From NCBI RefSeq assembly GCF_024713975.1, contig NC_091107.1, positions 13,753,501-13,817,500 on the forward strand: a stretch of 64,000 nucleotides of DNA. The letters run 5' to 3'. Made by a program: the position numbers and the translations under genes. Shown one piece after another: positions 23,401 to 35,000 of the stretch; position 1 is the first letter of the stretch; every line of letters begins with the position of its first letter. The stretch is from Paralichthys olivaceus (Eukaryota > Chordata > Actinopteri > Pleuronectiformes > Paralichthyidae). Under the pieces are notes generated by a model that searched no databases, was not told the DNA's origin, and saw only the letters and a list, made by a program, of their open reading frames with translations.

Positions 23401-26400
23401 TAGGATAACACTACTGTGGTATAACTACTACGTGTTCAGAAACAGCATGAAAGAGAAAAAGAAGGAGCTGGGGAACGTATAAAAGAAGAATAGACAGGAT
23501 TAGGGCGGGAGTTATACAGAAAGATGACTCAGACATGTAAGTGCATTGATGTGCGTGAGTGTGTGTCTGCATCAGAGCTCTCTTTGTGAGGGGGAGAATT
23601 GACTCAAACAGTTGGATAAAAGCCAACAAAGTCTGAATAAGAAAAAGAATAAAGGAGAAGAGGACAAATCGAGCTGAGAAGCATGTGCAGTGAATCAGAG
23701 AAAGAAAACAGAAAGACTAACGACAGAGACATTGAACTGTCTCACCCTGAAAATACTGTGGAGCAACCCACCTCTCCTTTGAGTCTCTCAGCTTGCCATC
23801 AGTCTGGTCAGCTCCTGCTTGTGATGGGTCTCCAGCTTTGCGGTCTGTGATTTTAACAAGAATGTTATGGACATTGTTGCCATGTTTAACAGCAGAGCAT
23901 AAAATAGTCAAAATTAAAGGGGAGGGTAAAAAGAAGGGGGATATACAAATCATTGTTTCTGCATGCAGAGTCCAGATCAATTACATTAAATGACAAAAAT
24001 CATATTTGACACTTTCTTAAAATCTCCCTTCAAAACCAATATGATGCCGTCTTCTGGGAGCACTTGATTTTAGGATATTTTTAGAATCGGGCTGCAGCCA
24101 TGAGAGCTTTAGTGAGGTCAGTCACTGTCGTTGAGTGATAATTCTCAATTCCCACCAATATCAGGGGGATGCACAAACATCAGTACTTTCAAAATAACAC
24201 TGAAAATACAGCTCCGGACAAATAAGACATGGGATCATTGACCTTTAGAACAGTTTTATAACATGGAGACTGCCATGTTTATTTCATATGTGATGTACAG
24301 TTACTGTATTGTTCTGTGTTGTGCATGACCCCTGTCAACTAAAAAACTCAGCTCAACTTAACGAAGGCCTGACTCAAACTTGTCTTTCCAAATTATCCCA
24401 AACTGGGAAACCATTATTTTCATGTTCATGTTGAATCAGATAAGAGGTTTCTCTTGTTTTGACCACATAGAAAGCGTGTTGTATTATTTTACATCTATAT
24501 ATAAACAGTATGGGAATCGTTCCTCACCCTCTCGTGACAAAGCCTCCAGGATGCTGCGGCAGGCTGTGGCTAGGTTAGCGATGGACTGCCACTCCTCTTC
24601 CGTTGAATCTGTTGTCTCTGAGAGAACTGAGAGACAGAGGCCGTGGTTAATCGATCATAACTCAGTGTAGTGAAGGAGTCAGATGTAGCTGCGTTCATTC
24701 TGGAGAACAGTGAGATTTCTTCAGTAACAAAGAGTCACCACTGGAGGGTGCTGCTGTGTTAAATGAGAATGCAGGGACAAGGAGGAAATGTCACGATGTA
24801 TATATAATGCACCTGCAGGTTTCTATGGTAACTGTTTACTGAGGTGGTAAGATGTTTCTGACATAAGTTAACATAAAGCAAGTTTAAAATAATAGAGATA
24901 AAAGTCACAATAAAAGAAAATCGGCTTAGTATCAGCATGTTTTGGTAAATTATTGGATGCAAACTTAATAAAAACATAAAAGAAAAGACATTCAAGATGC
25001 TAAAAAATCTGTTAAGTCCTTGAATCTTATTAGTCAGTTTTTAAAAAATCCTGCAGGCCACCTGTGAAAGGACATAAAGTAAACAATCAGAGGCCTCAGC
25101 GTCCACCCCCACAAAGATCCAAAAGGATGTGATGAGAGGATGAGTGTGTGATGATGAGTGTGCTCTTATGGCTGTTAAATGATGAGTTTCATAGTCTCTG
25201 CAGAGGCAGAGCAGATGGCGGAAGAGGGGTTCCTTGATATGGGGCTGCCTAAAAACTCCACCCCCCCACTACCCATCTGTCCCCCTTTTATCCCAGCCCT
25301 GGCAGGGGGTGGCAGCGGAGCAGGGGTGATATTAGATTAGCGGAATAGGGGGCAGAGGGGATGAAAGATGAGGGACAAAGGGGGGATGCAGTGGGGACAG
25401 GGGGGAGGACAATGAGGAGAGGGATTTAAGCCAGGAGGAAATTGGGGAAAAAGGAATCGGAGGCTGAAATGTGCTGGATTGTTCCATTTTGGCATCATTC
25501 AAGCAGTTGTGTTTGAGGACGGAGCATTGTCCTGAATCCAGGATCGGATTCATAGTTTATTTTTCATCTCATGCTGCTAATATTCCTTTTGTTAAAGAAT
25601 ACAACACATTATTTATGTAGAGTTATTACTTATACAGACAAATGAATATATATGTCTGTATCCATCCATCCAGCCATTATCTGTACAGTTATCCTCAGGG
25701 CCGTGACATTGGGCGTACACCTCAGGTCGTCAGAGAACCACAAGGCCATCGTCAATTTAGAGTCTCCAATCAACACTAAACCCAATCTGCATGTTTTTGG
25801 ACTGTAGCAGGAAGCTGGAGAACCTGGAGAAACCCCACACAGGCACAGGGAGAACATGCAAACCCCACACGCACCACTGCACCGCCCATATAAACATATA
25901 TGTATGTACTGTATGTGAAGTTTCATTTAATAATCTATAGGTGGAGGGAAGTACTTACTCTTGGTGATGGAGTTATGAAGACTCAGGGCTCGTGAATTTC
26001 GCTCGGCTCGGTCTACACACGACAACCGGGAAGATGAGAGAGAGGAGTTGCTGGCTGAAGCCCTGTCGTCACCAAACTCAGCCCCCATGAACTGAAGACA
26101 AGATAAAGACAGAGATAAAGGGGAAACGACACTGTCAGCAAGGAGCTGGCGTGTTGTGGGGGTGGAAACCGCTCAGATGTCATGTCGTCTCAGTCTGTCA
26201 CCTGTTCGTCCTCCAGGGGAACCTTGGGTTTGACGGCCAGGATCAGATCAGGCGTGTTGTCTCTCAGCTCGCCGAGGTTTTCATTGATGTGACGTTCCGG
26301 CTTGAGCCCGGCGTTGTCGTACACGTGCCTATCCGCCAAGGAGGAAAGGGAGAGATGTGGTAAAACACAAAGGAAATCTGTGGCTTTTTTTTTTTAATCC

Positions 26401-29400
26401 AAAGGTCAAAACAGAAACATGCACCGAGAAAAGTAATCTCCAGTATGGCTCAGATTCTGGATTGATTGACATTTGAATTTCTGCACTCAGAAAATGATCT
26501 TTCAAAAATATCATATCTGATGCAGCTCAGTCAAATGACTCAGTTGTACTTTGATGAAAAGTCAAATTCATTTAAGCTGCAAAAGTTTAATATTATCCTC
26601 ATGAATATTCCCTTTATGCACAATGTTCTCTTCAAGCTGATGTGACTTGTTGGTGTGAAACCAACCAGTGTGTTGAAAATATTTCACAGGCAGATATATA
26701 ATGTATATGCAGCGCAGGTTATTACTTTCTTGTGACCATGATTAAATGAGAGAATTATGCTAAATTCCCCTCAGTGCAGGTATAATGGAAACAAAGGGAA
26801 ATAATGTGCTTTCTTGTGAGAAGGAGTTAGAGAGGGTTGTCCACTAAAAACCAGAAGGTCAGTGGTTCGATCCCAGCCTCCTTAATTCTGCATCCTAAAG
26901 TTTCCTTGGGCAAGACGGATGGTGTTTGATAGAAAAAGTGCTGCATATAGAAGTGCTGTATGAATGAATGGGTAAATATGAATTGTAATGTAAAGCACTT
27001 TGTGTGAGCAATAAAACTGGAAAAGCTCAATGTAAATAAATACAGTCCTTTCACTATGTCATTATTGCCCAACAAAACATACAAAATAAAATATATATTA
27101 TTGAAGAATATAAAGATCTATACTTATATCTCTGGTTTTAAATTTAAAAAGTAAAATCTTTACCAAAATGAAAGTTTCATGATTATAATGACTCATAATT
27201 TAAATACCACTGCATTGAGGAAACAGTCACACTCCTTTCTCTGTGACTCAGAAATAACGCAGTGACTCTGAGATTTGAGGGAATTGTGATGAATCAGCTT
27301 CAGTTTGAGGATATTTTCTGCCATGTTGGATGAGCTCATGTTCGACTCATCAGCAGTTGTGTCTAGATGGGTTGTCGCAAGATTTCCTGTTGTTTTCATA
27401 ATGTGAAACACTCTTGTTCTCTATAACACCTCTGTAACTCTCACATGACAGGTTACGGCTGATTGAACAGCAGCATCCGCTTTAACACTCACCCATCACA
27501 GGTGTCCCTGAAGGATGGCTGCCTCTCCAAAGAGAAGCTGCGTGTGAGCTGCGAGGCGCTGCCCCCCTGGCTCTGATTGGCCGGTTGGTCCTGCAGTGAG
27601 GTGGCCCGTAACAAGGGCAAGCTGGGCGGCGTGAGGAACAAGTCTAGACTTCTCTCGCTCTGCCCTTCATCACACGGCTGCTCTTCAGCCTCTTCGGCCT
27701 CTTCTGTCTCCACCTGCACCTCCATTGCGTCTGCCTCGTTGACCCCACCAGCCTTCAGGTCGTCCTCCATTGCCTCCTCCTCGTCCTCCTCCTCTTCTTC
27801 CCTCTCGTCCAGCACCCAAGCCTCTCCCGACTGATCCTCGCCAGGCTTGCACTCCGCATCCTTGATGGCTTTCTGGTACAACTCAGAGAAACTTCTGCAC
27901 AACATAAAACAACAACATACTCAGTCACACCTTTATTTTCCGTCCAGCTCCTCATTTCATGGTCATACATTATTCGGCAAAAAGAAAGATAAAATGTCAA
28001 AGCTTCTATTATACTGCTTTGAATTCACTTATCATGAATGATAGTGTCTTTGTTGTCACAGAATAAGCATTTCAGGACTGAAATATAAATAAACCGAGGA
28101 GTTCTTTGGATACTTCTGCTGCCAGCTTTTAAATGTTTCTTCTTTTAACTCAGTTTATTTCAATATTGGTTAGGAAGCCTGTGCCAGTGTGATTAAATGC
28201 CATTAGGGGATTGATTGGTTGTTAGGCAGCTGATGTGACACTGACTGTTGGCTGCCATCAACAACAGAATGAACTGTGACCTCACAGTGGCACCTCTGTT
28301 GTTTTTCTCAACTGATTTGTCCCATTTAATTGTTGTCAACCTCTGCGTCACCTCTCACTGGAACCACTCTTCACTTTCCGCAGCTTTATTCCCATGAGCC
28401 CCCCTCTCACCCAAGCGTTCAGTCTCTCCCTCCCCCCTTTCCTCCTATCTGCAGCCTCACCCACCTGCGAGGCTTGCCGTTCTCGTCCGGTGGTATGACA
28501 GTGATGTGAATTTTATGCGCCGTGCGCAGCAGCCTCGTCCTCTCCTCAGGGCTCAGGTGAACCAGCGAGTGTCCGCATAGCCGCACCACACGAGCCCACA
28601 GCTGCAGACCTCCGCTCTCAGCGTAGCAGAACCGCTGCAGCTCCGTTACAAAGCCCTCCTCGTTCATCAGGAATCCGGGCTGACCGACCCCGTCACGCAG
28701 AGGGGTGACCTCCAACGCCTCACAGCCCCTCGTAACCAGCTGCAGATGTGCAGAGAAGTATGGATGATTCAGAAACACATAAACCACTCACTGTATAATT
28801 TCTCATCAGGCCACAATCACCCACCTCTAGCCTCTGCACCACCTCACGTATGTCCTCCACCTGGCTTTCCATCACACTGATGGACACTGACTCCCCACGC
28901 TCATAGAATATATCCAAGCAAGGCCCCCCTTCCTTAGTCTCTGTCACGGCTTTCCAACCAATGACATCTCTGCAGGAGCAGTTAAACACCACCTTGCGTG
29001 TGCACCTCTCGATGAGCACCACTGACTCGGCCGACACCCCCAGCAGACAGGGGAGGCTGAGCTCTCCCGTCTCATCTCTGCTGTAGACCATCACAGCCCA
29101 CACCAGCGCCCCGGCACTGTGCAACTCTGCACCTTTGGCGCCCTTCAGCTTGTCCTTGCGCTTGCCACCCAGGGAGAGCAGGGGGAACTTGGTGGAGGAG
29201 TCGATGGGTGTCGTGGTCACATAGTTTTCCGCCAGGTCCTTCAGGTATTCCTGCCGCGTGCGAGTGGCCATGGAGCGGAACTTCTCGGATTTCTCTGCGC
29301 CGTTTTCAGCGTTCACTGCCTTTGCCAGGAGGAAGTCTCTGAAGGCAGGTGAGCGAGGGAATCGGGCGCCCTTGGGGAACAACGGGCCAAATAATGGGAT

Positions 29401-32400
29401 GTCTTTAGAGCGTGTCACAGCCACCCTGGGAAGGAGAGAGAAAAAGAGGAATGACAGAGTAAAAGAGAGGTTCTGTGGAAACAGTCAATCTACGTCTTCT
29501 TTGTGCCAGAAACTGTCTCCTAAATTCCAAACATTTACAATGAATCTGCTGCAGCAGTTTTTCCCCCCTGCTACGTCTATAAAGATAGATGTTGATGATA
29601 TGGAAAGTAAATCTTCTGTAAAATATTTTTTTAAATCTTTCCTTGGAGTTCAGATCTTACCATAACTTTTTTTACTTCACCACTTCCTATGAAGACACTT
29701 AGACTTGCCATGAATTCATTACCGCAAAAGAAATCAATAAAATGGGAGCTTAAATGTATAATATATGCCTGTGTATCAATAATGGCATTTTGCCCAGTGT
29801 CACAGATCATATCATACCTGTAGTAGGTGTTCTCCGTGCAGGGCTCATGAACCTGAACAATGATGAAGACATGTTGGAAATGGGAGCGGATGGACTTTGG
29901 AGTGAAGGGCAGAGCACCTGGCTCCTGGAAAACGATCGTCACAATGTCGTTTCCGATGTGTCGCTTCCTCAGCAACTGACAAGACAACACCAAGACACAG
30001 AATTTTATGAAACGGAAAGGCCAAAGTCCCTGTAAAATAAAACTGGGACTGTTTACTGTATTGTAACTGTACTTTACTTAATGTGGGTAGTATGAGCATA
30101 AACATTTGATGATTGAATGCATTGTCTTATATAGACCCTGAACGGAGAGGTAAGAAGGAACTGGTGCCAGTGCAACAACAAATGGAAGTCCAAATAAACC
30201 ATATAATCTAAAGCTGTTAATTGAAAAATAAAAGTTAACTTGTAATTAATTCTAGTTAATTTTTTTGTATCTTCAAGATCATTATGATATATTGATAAAA
30301 CTTTTATAACTTGAAAAAATGCCACTTCTATCAAATCCATAAAAAATCTAAATCTAAAATCAGAATGAATAAATATAGAAAAACTATCAAATCCCAAAGT
30401 TTAGTTTGATATAAACTTTTATGCTGCATCATTATGTCAGGTCTTTGGATAGAGGGCACACAGAGAAGTGACAGGCAGCTTAAGAGGGAGGCTGCACAGT
30501 GAATCCCTTCATGGTGGGAGTGAACACTGGGGGGCAGGATATTTATGTCATGCTTGTTGCAGAGCACAGAGGTTTTACCTAAAGCTTTTACTAAAGCATG
30601 ACACTACGAACAAAGATCGTCAATGAAGCTTGTACCCACACTGCTGCAGATTTAAATAACAGAGGTGAAGCATCTGAGAACAGTTGAACTTGGTTTTGGA
30701 GAAAACAAAGGGCAGGCAGGACGAGGAAATCTTTTATTTTACCTGTTGTGTGTTGTTGGCTGTGTAGGGCAACATAGTGGACACATGGAACATAATCTCG
30801 TAGTCCTGGTAGCGTGTGTAGAGGGAGTGTGTTCCAGTTGAGTCCGCTGCACAAGACACACAAAGAGACAGAAAAGTAGAAATGAAGGAAAATCAGTCAA
30901 CATCTCCGGATGGAAACAAAGTGTCGCCGTCAGGGTGAAATCTGCCTCGTCTGCTGTTCTCTGCAGCACAGTGAGGGGAAAACAGCCTCGGAGATAATCA
31001 GTAGTCACTGTGCTTATTTGCAGGCATTACTCAGATTACATGTGGCCAGATAGGAGTTATCTTAGGCTTTCAGTAGCGCACTGATGCCCTTCGGATAATG
31101 GCCCTGCGACAAGGTGAGATGCAGCCAATAGATCGGGGGCGTGGTGCGTGTTTTCAGCTCACTCTTGTTGTCCAGCTGCGCTCGGTATTTCTCCCAGCCC
31201 TTCAGCCGCACCCGCTCCCCGAGCAGATCCAGGAACTCCTCAAATGCCGGCCCGGAGCTCTCGTTGTTGTACATGTCTTCCTCTGAGCTCTGGCCAGCCC
31301 GACAGTACATCACCCCGACCTTTCTCTGGAAATTCAGCTGCAACCAGACACAGGCAAGAGTCAAATATGCATGTTTATACCATCTTATCCATCTTTTCAT
31401 TCAAACTACCAAGACTTTACATATATATATGCTCATCATGCGATAGCTTATGTTGCAGCTCAAAAGGCTCATTTATGTGGTAAAATGATGAACTCCTACG
31501 CAGCACACATTCGATTACTGACTCTATCAATGCCCTTGAGCTTTTACATCAGGGTTCAGGCAGCTCAATGCTTCAAATAGAGAAACACTTTGTTTTGTCT
31601 ATCTTGTTCATTGCTTTTCTGAAGTAGTTCATCTCAAAGCTGCTGCAGGATCCCGTCTGTTGTGGGTTAGTTTAAGTGCTCAGCAGGCTTAGCAATAAAA
31701 TCATAAAAGTAAAGCTTCTTTTCATGTGAAAATAATAATGATCAACGGATCTATGAGAAATTTAATTTTCAGTTTCTGAAACTTGAAGACTTGCTTTCTT
31801 TTCTTTTTCATTTATTTAGTTCAATTTAATATTATGAATTCTTTTACTGTTTTTCTCAGACAAAAAAGGGAAAACCAAGGCAGCAATTTGTGTTTTCTCT
31901 TCGAAACAACTGTATATTAAAAGAGATGGACAAACTCATCAGTACCCAATGAGATTAATTCAAATTATAATTCAATTTAATTTTGCTGTATAAAAAAAAC
32001 TCTAAAAAGTGAATTATGCTCAATAAAACAGAAGAACAACAAAATATGTTTTTTAAATTCTTGTAGTATTATAACTTTTTTTCTTTTTAGATTTTGACAT
32101 TATTCTTGCAATAGTATATCATATTATAATAGTACCTTCGTTCTTGTAATATACAACTTTTTACTCTTAATATTATGACATTATAAAACATCATAGAAAA
32201 CAACAGAACAAAGCACCTAGAGACCACAAGTTGTAGAGGCTGAATCTATGGATTATTGCACATAAGCTGTTTTTACACTACATGACCTATTTGACATCAG
32301 TAGGTAACATCAGACAAAATCATTAGGTGTAGTCCTACATGCTGAGTGAACAGGAGGAAACTTTAGAGCACAGAACGTAAGAATAAACAGATCTAATAAC

Positions 32401-34505
32401 GTCACTTTGTCACTGAAACACTCTGATCGATCACAGAGGACAGTGGATAAGAGATGTGGACTTCTTTTTTAAAAACTGTACTTGCTTTTAGTTACAACAT
32501 GTTGGGACTCTTAGTCACATTCTTAGGTGTGACATTCAAATAAATATTGTTGCAATTAGACACTATAAGATAAGATAAGATGTACATGCAGAAGTCTTCA
32601 GTGTCCAGCACGTGTCCCTACTCACCCCCTGTTCGTCCAGCTTCAGCAGCGTGTCCCTGACCTTGGGCGAGTTTGAGGCCAAGCGGAGGCAGTGCAGGTT
32701 CAGCTCAGGCATGATGAACTCCAGCAGCCTCTTGGGAGACAGGCCCCTGGGGGTCGTGTGACGAGCAGCAGAGGGCACAGACTCCTCCAGGATGGAACCT
32801 CGCAGCGTCTTCATCTGAGGGATTCACATTCATCACATTCAGTTAAAATCGATTTTACACACAATGAACCTGAAGGGAGCTCCGAGGCGAGAAAAGCACA
32901 GCCGTACCTCTGTGGTGCGAAAGATGATCCTGTAATTGTACTGAGCTCCACTGGATCCCTCCTTCTCCTCTCGACGGAAGCTGATGGCCACCGGACCAAG
33001 GCGGTCGTCCATGCCGAAGAAATTCTGGTGTTCTGTGATGAAAGTGGAGGCACAAATACAACTGTGAAGTTTGAAATGGAAGAGCTGCAACTGGGATAGT
33101 GTTGGGGTTAAAATGGGACTGTGTGAAATTTATTGGAGTTTAAAAAAAAAAAGAAAATATTAACCTCCAAAGAGTTTGACCAAATTTTAAAACTGAGAAC
33201 TAGCTTATGAGAAAAATTAAAATCACCTAAAATATAAATCCAGGCTGCTCAGAAATGTCAGACTTGGCAGATAAAGTTTAAAAAATAGTTAAAATGATTT
33301 TATCCATTATTGAATAGGGTCACATTGTACTTTTTGAAGATGGAATATTATTCTCTCTATTACTCAGAGAAACAGAATCAGCGACACGTACCTTTCATGT
33401 AGAAATATTTGCGATAGTAATGGGCTCCCAGATCTGCATGCCCGATAAAGTAGTTGCTCTTGCCCTGCTGCTGGACGTGACTCTCTCTGGGCTCCTCCAG
33501 GACAGACACTGCATCATTGGGGGTCCGCAGGCTTAACCACAGTCCCCGCCGGCCCTGGGATTGACCCAGACCCACCTGCTCTTCTCCCCCCGTCTCGTTG
33601 CGAAAGTGGGGGCAGCTGAGCAGCAACTCGTTGTCATTGCCATCCCCTTCATCCAGCAGCAGCGACTGCTCGGGGTCTTCTGCGTTCCCCCCGTTACCTC
33701 CCCCGCCCTGTGCAGGTGAGGAGGGGGCGGCCTGGGAGAGGGGCCGCAGCTGGGAGGCGGCCGAAGCCCCTGAGGTGATGTTCTTTTTCCGCCCAATGCT
33801 GTCTCTGTTGGTGGCCGCCTCAGTGAGGTCGAACAAGATGCTCTGAACATCATAGTGGGCAAAGTTCCTCACCCAGGCCCCACCCCCGAGATTGTCATAA
33901 GGGCCGGGCTGAGGGATCTGCAGGGGCCCTGGTTTGGACTTCTTACCAAGACCCTCAGGCTTTGGTGGCTTTGCAGGTTTTGGGGAGTCCCCTATGGAAA
34001 CGGACAGACCCCGAAAGAAGCCATCAGGCTCTGGAGGGTTGCCCTGCAGGCCTAAAAGCAGGAAAGGGTCTTTGAATCGAAGGGCACTTGGACTCAGGGG
34101 CCCCTGGTCATCTGTGCTCGACTCCTGGACTTGAGTCTGTCTCTCCAGTGAGGACAGGCTGCCGTATTCCCTATGTAGCAGTAGCCCTGAGTCGCCCTGA
34201 GCCCCCACACCCACCTTCTCACCAACCACCCTTGTTGCTTTCCCCCCTGCTTTACCAGAGGAGTCCAGGTCCCCAAGGGTTACATCGCTGTTACTTCTCT
34301 GCATGATGTGGCCCCGGCCCACTGCCCTCAGATTCAGGCCCGCGCGGCTCGGAGTGAGGCTGTCACCGTCTACTCCGTCACCATCCCTCCTGGGCGGCCA
34401 CTCCACTACACCCGCTTCCCGTTTGGGGTCAAAGCTGACGGAGGCAATCGGCGGCCGCACATTCTGACGGCGAAACTTGCGGATGAAGAGATCATCTGAC
34501 TGCAT
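20283..34505 (-). CDS. SIPA1: SIPA1 (SPA-1 family Rap GTPase-activating protein), complete coding region in 15 exons
   Basis: Joined exons encode 1265 residues; human SIPA1 is about 1040. Family role: stimulates GTP hydrolysis by Rap1/Rap2 and so limits integrin-mediated adhesion. Visible parts: N-terminal [12 protein letters not shown] motif; [12 protein letters not shown] (about 215-226); [14 protein letters not shown] before the RapGAP region; RapGAP core with [18 protein letters not shown], where N578 is the expected catalytic asparagine; PDZ domain (about 823-913); acidic tract (exon 9); and a C-terminal leucine-zipper coiled coil (about 1197-1258) ending NVNKPC. All 14 junctions are GT-AG with matching phase. 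Start: ATG 34505 is the first in-frame ATG after a TAG at 34584-34586; the codon at 34535 is GTG. KAT5 lies upstream on the same strand, far enough away for a separate promoter. SIPA1 is preferred over SIPA1L1-3 because the upstream KAT5 gene fits 11q13 synteny. Confidence 0.95.
21258..21490 (-). repeat. Dispersed repeat family B copy (reverse)
   Basis: Lies in SIPA1 intron 14. Starts GGGGTGCAACTAAGAATAG and continues with ACTGATGATATTCAGTTTA, the reverse of the copy at 47163-47480. Confidence 0.45.
21543..21914. mobile_element. MITE-like element in SIPA1 intron 14
   Basis: Terminal inverted repeats: TTAAAGGTACAGTGTGTAG at the left and CTTACACACTGGACCTTTAA at the right. The interior contains TGTCCAGTCTGGACAAAT and CATGGCGGCCTCCGTAGAG. 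A second copy lies in reverse at 38176-38470. It is a non-autonomous DNA element with no usable ORF. Confidence 0.75.
22278..22356 (-). CDS. SIPA1: SIPA1 coding exon 14: start of coiled coil
   Basis: TTGTTGCAG|TGACTC to CAAAAG|GTGCTT. Encodes [20 protein letters not shown], the first heptads of the zipper, closely matching mammalian SIPA1. Confidence 0.93.
23120..23395 (+). repeat. Dispersed repeat family A, right-end copy in SIPA1 intron
   Basis: GGATGGGACACGGGACGAG marks the interior, and GGACTGTTGGGCCCCTTGG plus TCTGAGTGCTGTTCTAGTTT mark the right end. Confidence 0.55.
23772..23844 (-). CDS. SIPA1: SIPA1 coding exon 13
   Basis: AAATCACAG|ACCGC to GAGAG|GTGGGT. Encodes a polar, low-complexity linker ([20 protein letters not shown]) between the conserved [11 protein letters not shown] helix and the zipper. 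Conservation is weak; support comes from phase and splice sites. Confidence 0.8.
24528..24626 (-). CDS. SIPA1: SIPA1 coding exon 12: conserved [14 protein letters not shown] helix
   Basis: CTGTCTCTCAG|TTCTC to CGAGAGG|GTGAGG. The peptide [20 protein letters not shown] corresponds to EDEWQAISEIASTCNTILES in human SIPA1, a signature of the family. Confidence 0.94.
25300..25465 (+). other. G-run-rich segment in SIPA1 intron
   Basis: At least eight runs of three to six G residues occur in about 160 bp on the plus strand, the non-transcribed-sense side of SIPA1 (the RNA is C-rich). This could form G-quadruplexes in the DNA. It is not coding. Confidence 0.45.
25655..25890 (-). repeat. tRNA-headed SINE-like repeat (reverse) with TCCA-type tail
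   Basis: TCCATCCATCCAGCC at the left is the (ATGG)n tail in reverse. ACATGCAAACCCCACACG and the end CACTGCACCGCCCA are the head in reverse. The same family occurs at 36560 and 38665. Confidence 0.65.
25959..26091 (-). CDS. SIPA1: SIPA1 coding exon 11: serine-rich segment
   Basis: TGTCTTCAG|TTCATGG to CAAGA|GTAAGT. Encodes [12 protein letters not shown] and [14 protein letters not shown]. The last part corresponds to the RTLSLRNSISR region of mammalian SIPA1, a likely phosphorylation and 14-3-3-type region. Confidence 0.92.
26202..26328 (-). CDS. SIPA1: SIPA1 coding exon 10
   Basis: TTGGCGGATAG|GCACG to GAACAG|GTGACA. Encodes 42 residues including [20 protein letters not shown] and [18 protein letters not shown], comparable to the TPDLLLATTAKPSVP stretch of human SIPA1. 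The acceptor tract is fair, and phase joins on both sides. Confidence 0.9.
26836..27055 (+). repeat. tRNA-derived SINE, 5'-truncated copy in SIPA1 intron
   Basis: A B-box-like GGTCAGTGGTTCGATCCC lies near 26857. Downstream, TGAATGGGTAAATATGAATT and GTAAAGCACTTTGTGTGAGC form the SINE body. The A-box region is degraded. The more complete sister copy is at 48000. It is not a functional tRNA gene. Confidence 0.7.
27493..27894 (-). CDS. SIPA1: SIPA1 coding exon 9: acidic tract
   Basis: GTTGTGCAG|AAGTT to GATGG|GTGAGT. Starts with SFSELYQKA, equivalent to SFSELYTLS after the human PDZ domain. It then has a strongly acidic run ([16 protein letters not shown]) and ends with [16 protein letters not shown]. 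Encodes about 134 residues. The acidic run is longer than anything I recall in mammalian SIPA1. Confidence 0.93.
28465..28739 (-). CDS. SIPA1: SIPA1 coding exon 8: PDZ domain
   Basis: ATCTGCAG|CTGGTTA to CTCGCAG|GTGGGT. It opens [19 protein letters not shown] and ends [12 protein letters not shown], matching the SIPA1 PDZ module (human SRGCETRELALPRDGQG to TVLPPDESGRPR). Confidence 0.95.
28825..29425 (-). CDS. SIPA1: SIPA1 coding exon 7: end of RapGAP region and following domain
   Basis: TCCTTCCCAG|GGTGG to CTAGAG|GTGGGT. A 601-nt exon with [40 protein letters not shown] and [14 protein letters not shown], all landmark stretches of the family. The GTG at 29424 is an internal valine, not a start. 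Confidence 0.95.
29818..29975 (-). CDS. SIPA1: SIPA1 coding exon 6: RapGAP catalytic core
   Basis: CTTGTCAG|TTGCTG to ACTACAG|GTATGA. Encodes [20 protein letters not shown], including the asparagine thumb residue (N578 of the product) that supplies the catalytic carboxamide in RapGAPs, then [20 protein letters not shown]. Confidence 0.96.
30743..30846 (-). CDS. SIPA1: SIPA1 coding exon 5: RapGAP
   Basis: TTGTGCAG|CGGAC to CAACAG|GTAAAA. Encodes [20 protein letters not shown] and [14 protein letters not shown], nearly identical to human. Confidence 0.95.
31163..31337 (-). CDS. SIPA1: SIPA1 coding exon 4: RapGAP start
   Basis: GGTTGCAG|CTGAAT to CAAGA|GTGAGC. Encodes [20 protein letters not shown] and [20 protein letters not shown], the conserved beginning of the RapGAP fold. 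Confidence 0.95.
32626..32814 (-). CDS. SIPA1: SIPA1 coding exon 3
   Basis: ATCCCTCAG|ATGAAG to CAGGGG|GTGAGT. Encodes [30 protein letters not shown] and [16 protein letters not shown]. Phase 0 at both ends; the internal ATG is not the gene start. Confidence 0.94.
32908..33032 (-). CDS. SIPA1: SIPA1 coding exon 2
   Basis: CATCACAG|AACACC to CAGAG|GTACGG. Encodes [20 protein letters not shown] and [20 protein letters not shown], almost the same as human SIPA1. Confidence 0.95.
33392..34505 (-). CDS. SIPA1: SIPA1 coding exon 1: N-terminal region
   Basis: 371 codons plus one base, ending ATGAAAG|GTACGT. The N-terminus [16 protein letters not shown] matches the TDDLFARKLRQP motif of mammals. 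The middle is proline/glycine-rich and poorly conserved. [13 protein letters not shown] and VSVLEEPRE are conserved anchors. It is longer than in mammals, which accounts for much of the size difference. Confidence 0.93.
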
Positions 34506-35000
34506 GGTGCCAGGGAAACCAAACCTTCCCTCCACTGTGTTCCAGAGCCTTCTGCCCTCCCAGTTACGTTTCTGTCCTGGTCTCTATGGTGCTGGTGTGA
34601 ATGAAGATGAAAACCCCTCTGAGCGAAAGCAACGAACACGGTCCTCATTCACACAACTTCAGATGGCTGAACCGTCTCTACACCTGGGCTCTCATAGACG
34701 TCTCCGTGAGCTGCCACACTTTGTAGTCGCAATGAGCGTAAACGTAAACGACTGAAGGCAATTCTCGGCTGTTTTTCGTTGCAAGGTTCCGTCCAGTTGT
34801 GCAGATGTGTGTTTTGCTGTGAATCCGGATGCGGGATGCTCCTTCCTGTGGCGTGAGGATGTAGAGATCATCACTGAAGCCAAACTCTCTGTCCTCTGTG
34901 CAGAAAAGGCTCTGTCAGTATAAGCCCCTCTAACATTGCATCCATTCGCCTGCACTCTTCGTCGCCTGCAGCTTCCCTTTTGGTCTTGTCCCCTGCCCAC
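34506..35000 (-). other. SIPA1: SIPA1 5' UTR part of the first coding exon
   Basis: A strong acceptor (long T tract then TCTATACAG|GTGGGC) sits at 35002-35001. The 495 nt to the ATG contain stops in the SIPA1 frame (TAG at 34584-34586). An open frame beginning with GTG spans 35000-34692, but it is out of frame with SIPA1 and shows no family resemblance. A cryptic inner acceptor near 34622 could shorten this leader. Confidence 0.6.

Noticed and set aside
29119..29352. Plus-strand ORFs opposite SIPA1 exon 7
   Set aside because: Antisense shadows of a conserved coding exon.
34506..34535. Ten extra N-terminal codons of SIPA1 starting at 34535
   Set aside because: That codon is GTG, preceded by an in-frame TAG. 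The first ATG is 34505 and fits the family N-terminus.
34692..35000. 102-codon open frame upstream of SIPA1
   Set aside because: It starts with GTG at the splice acceptor, is out of frame with SIPA1 and resembles no protein. Best read as 5' UTR.
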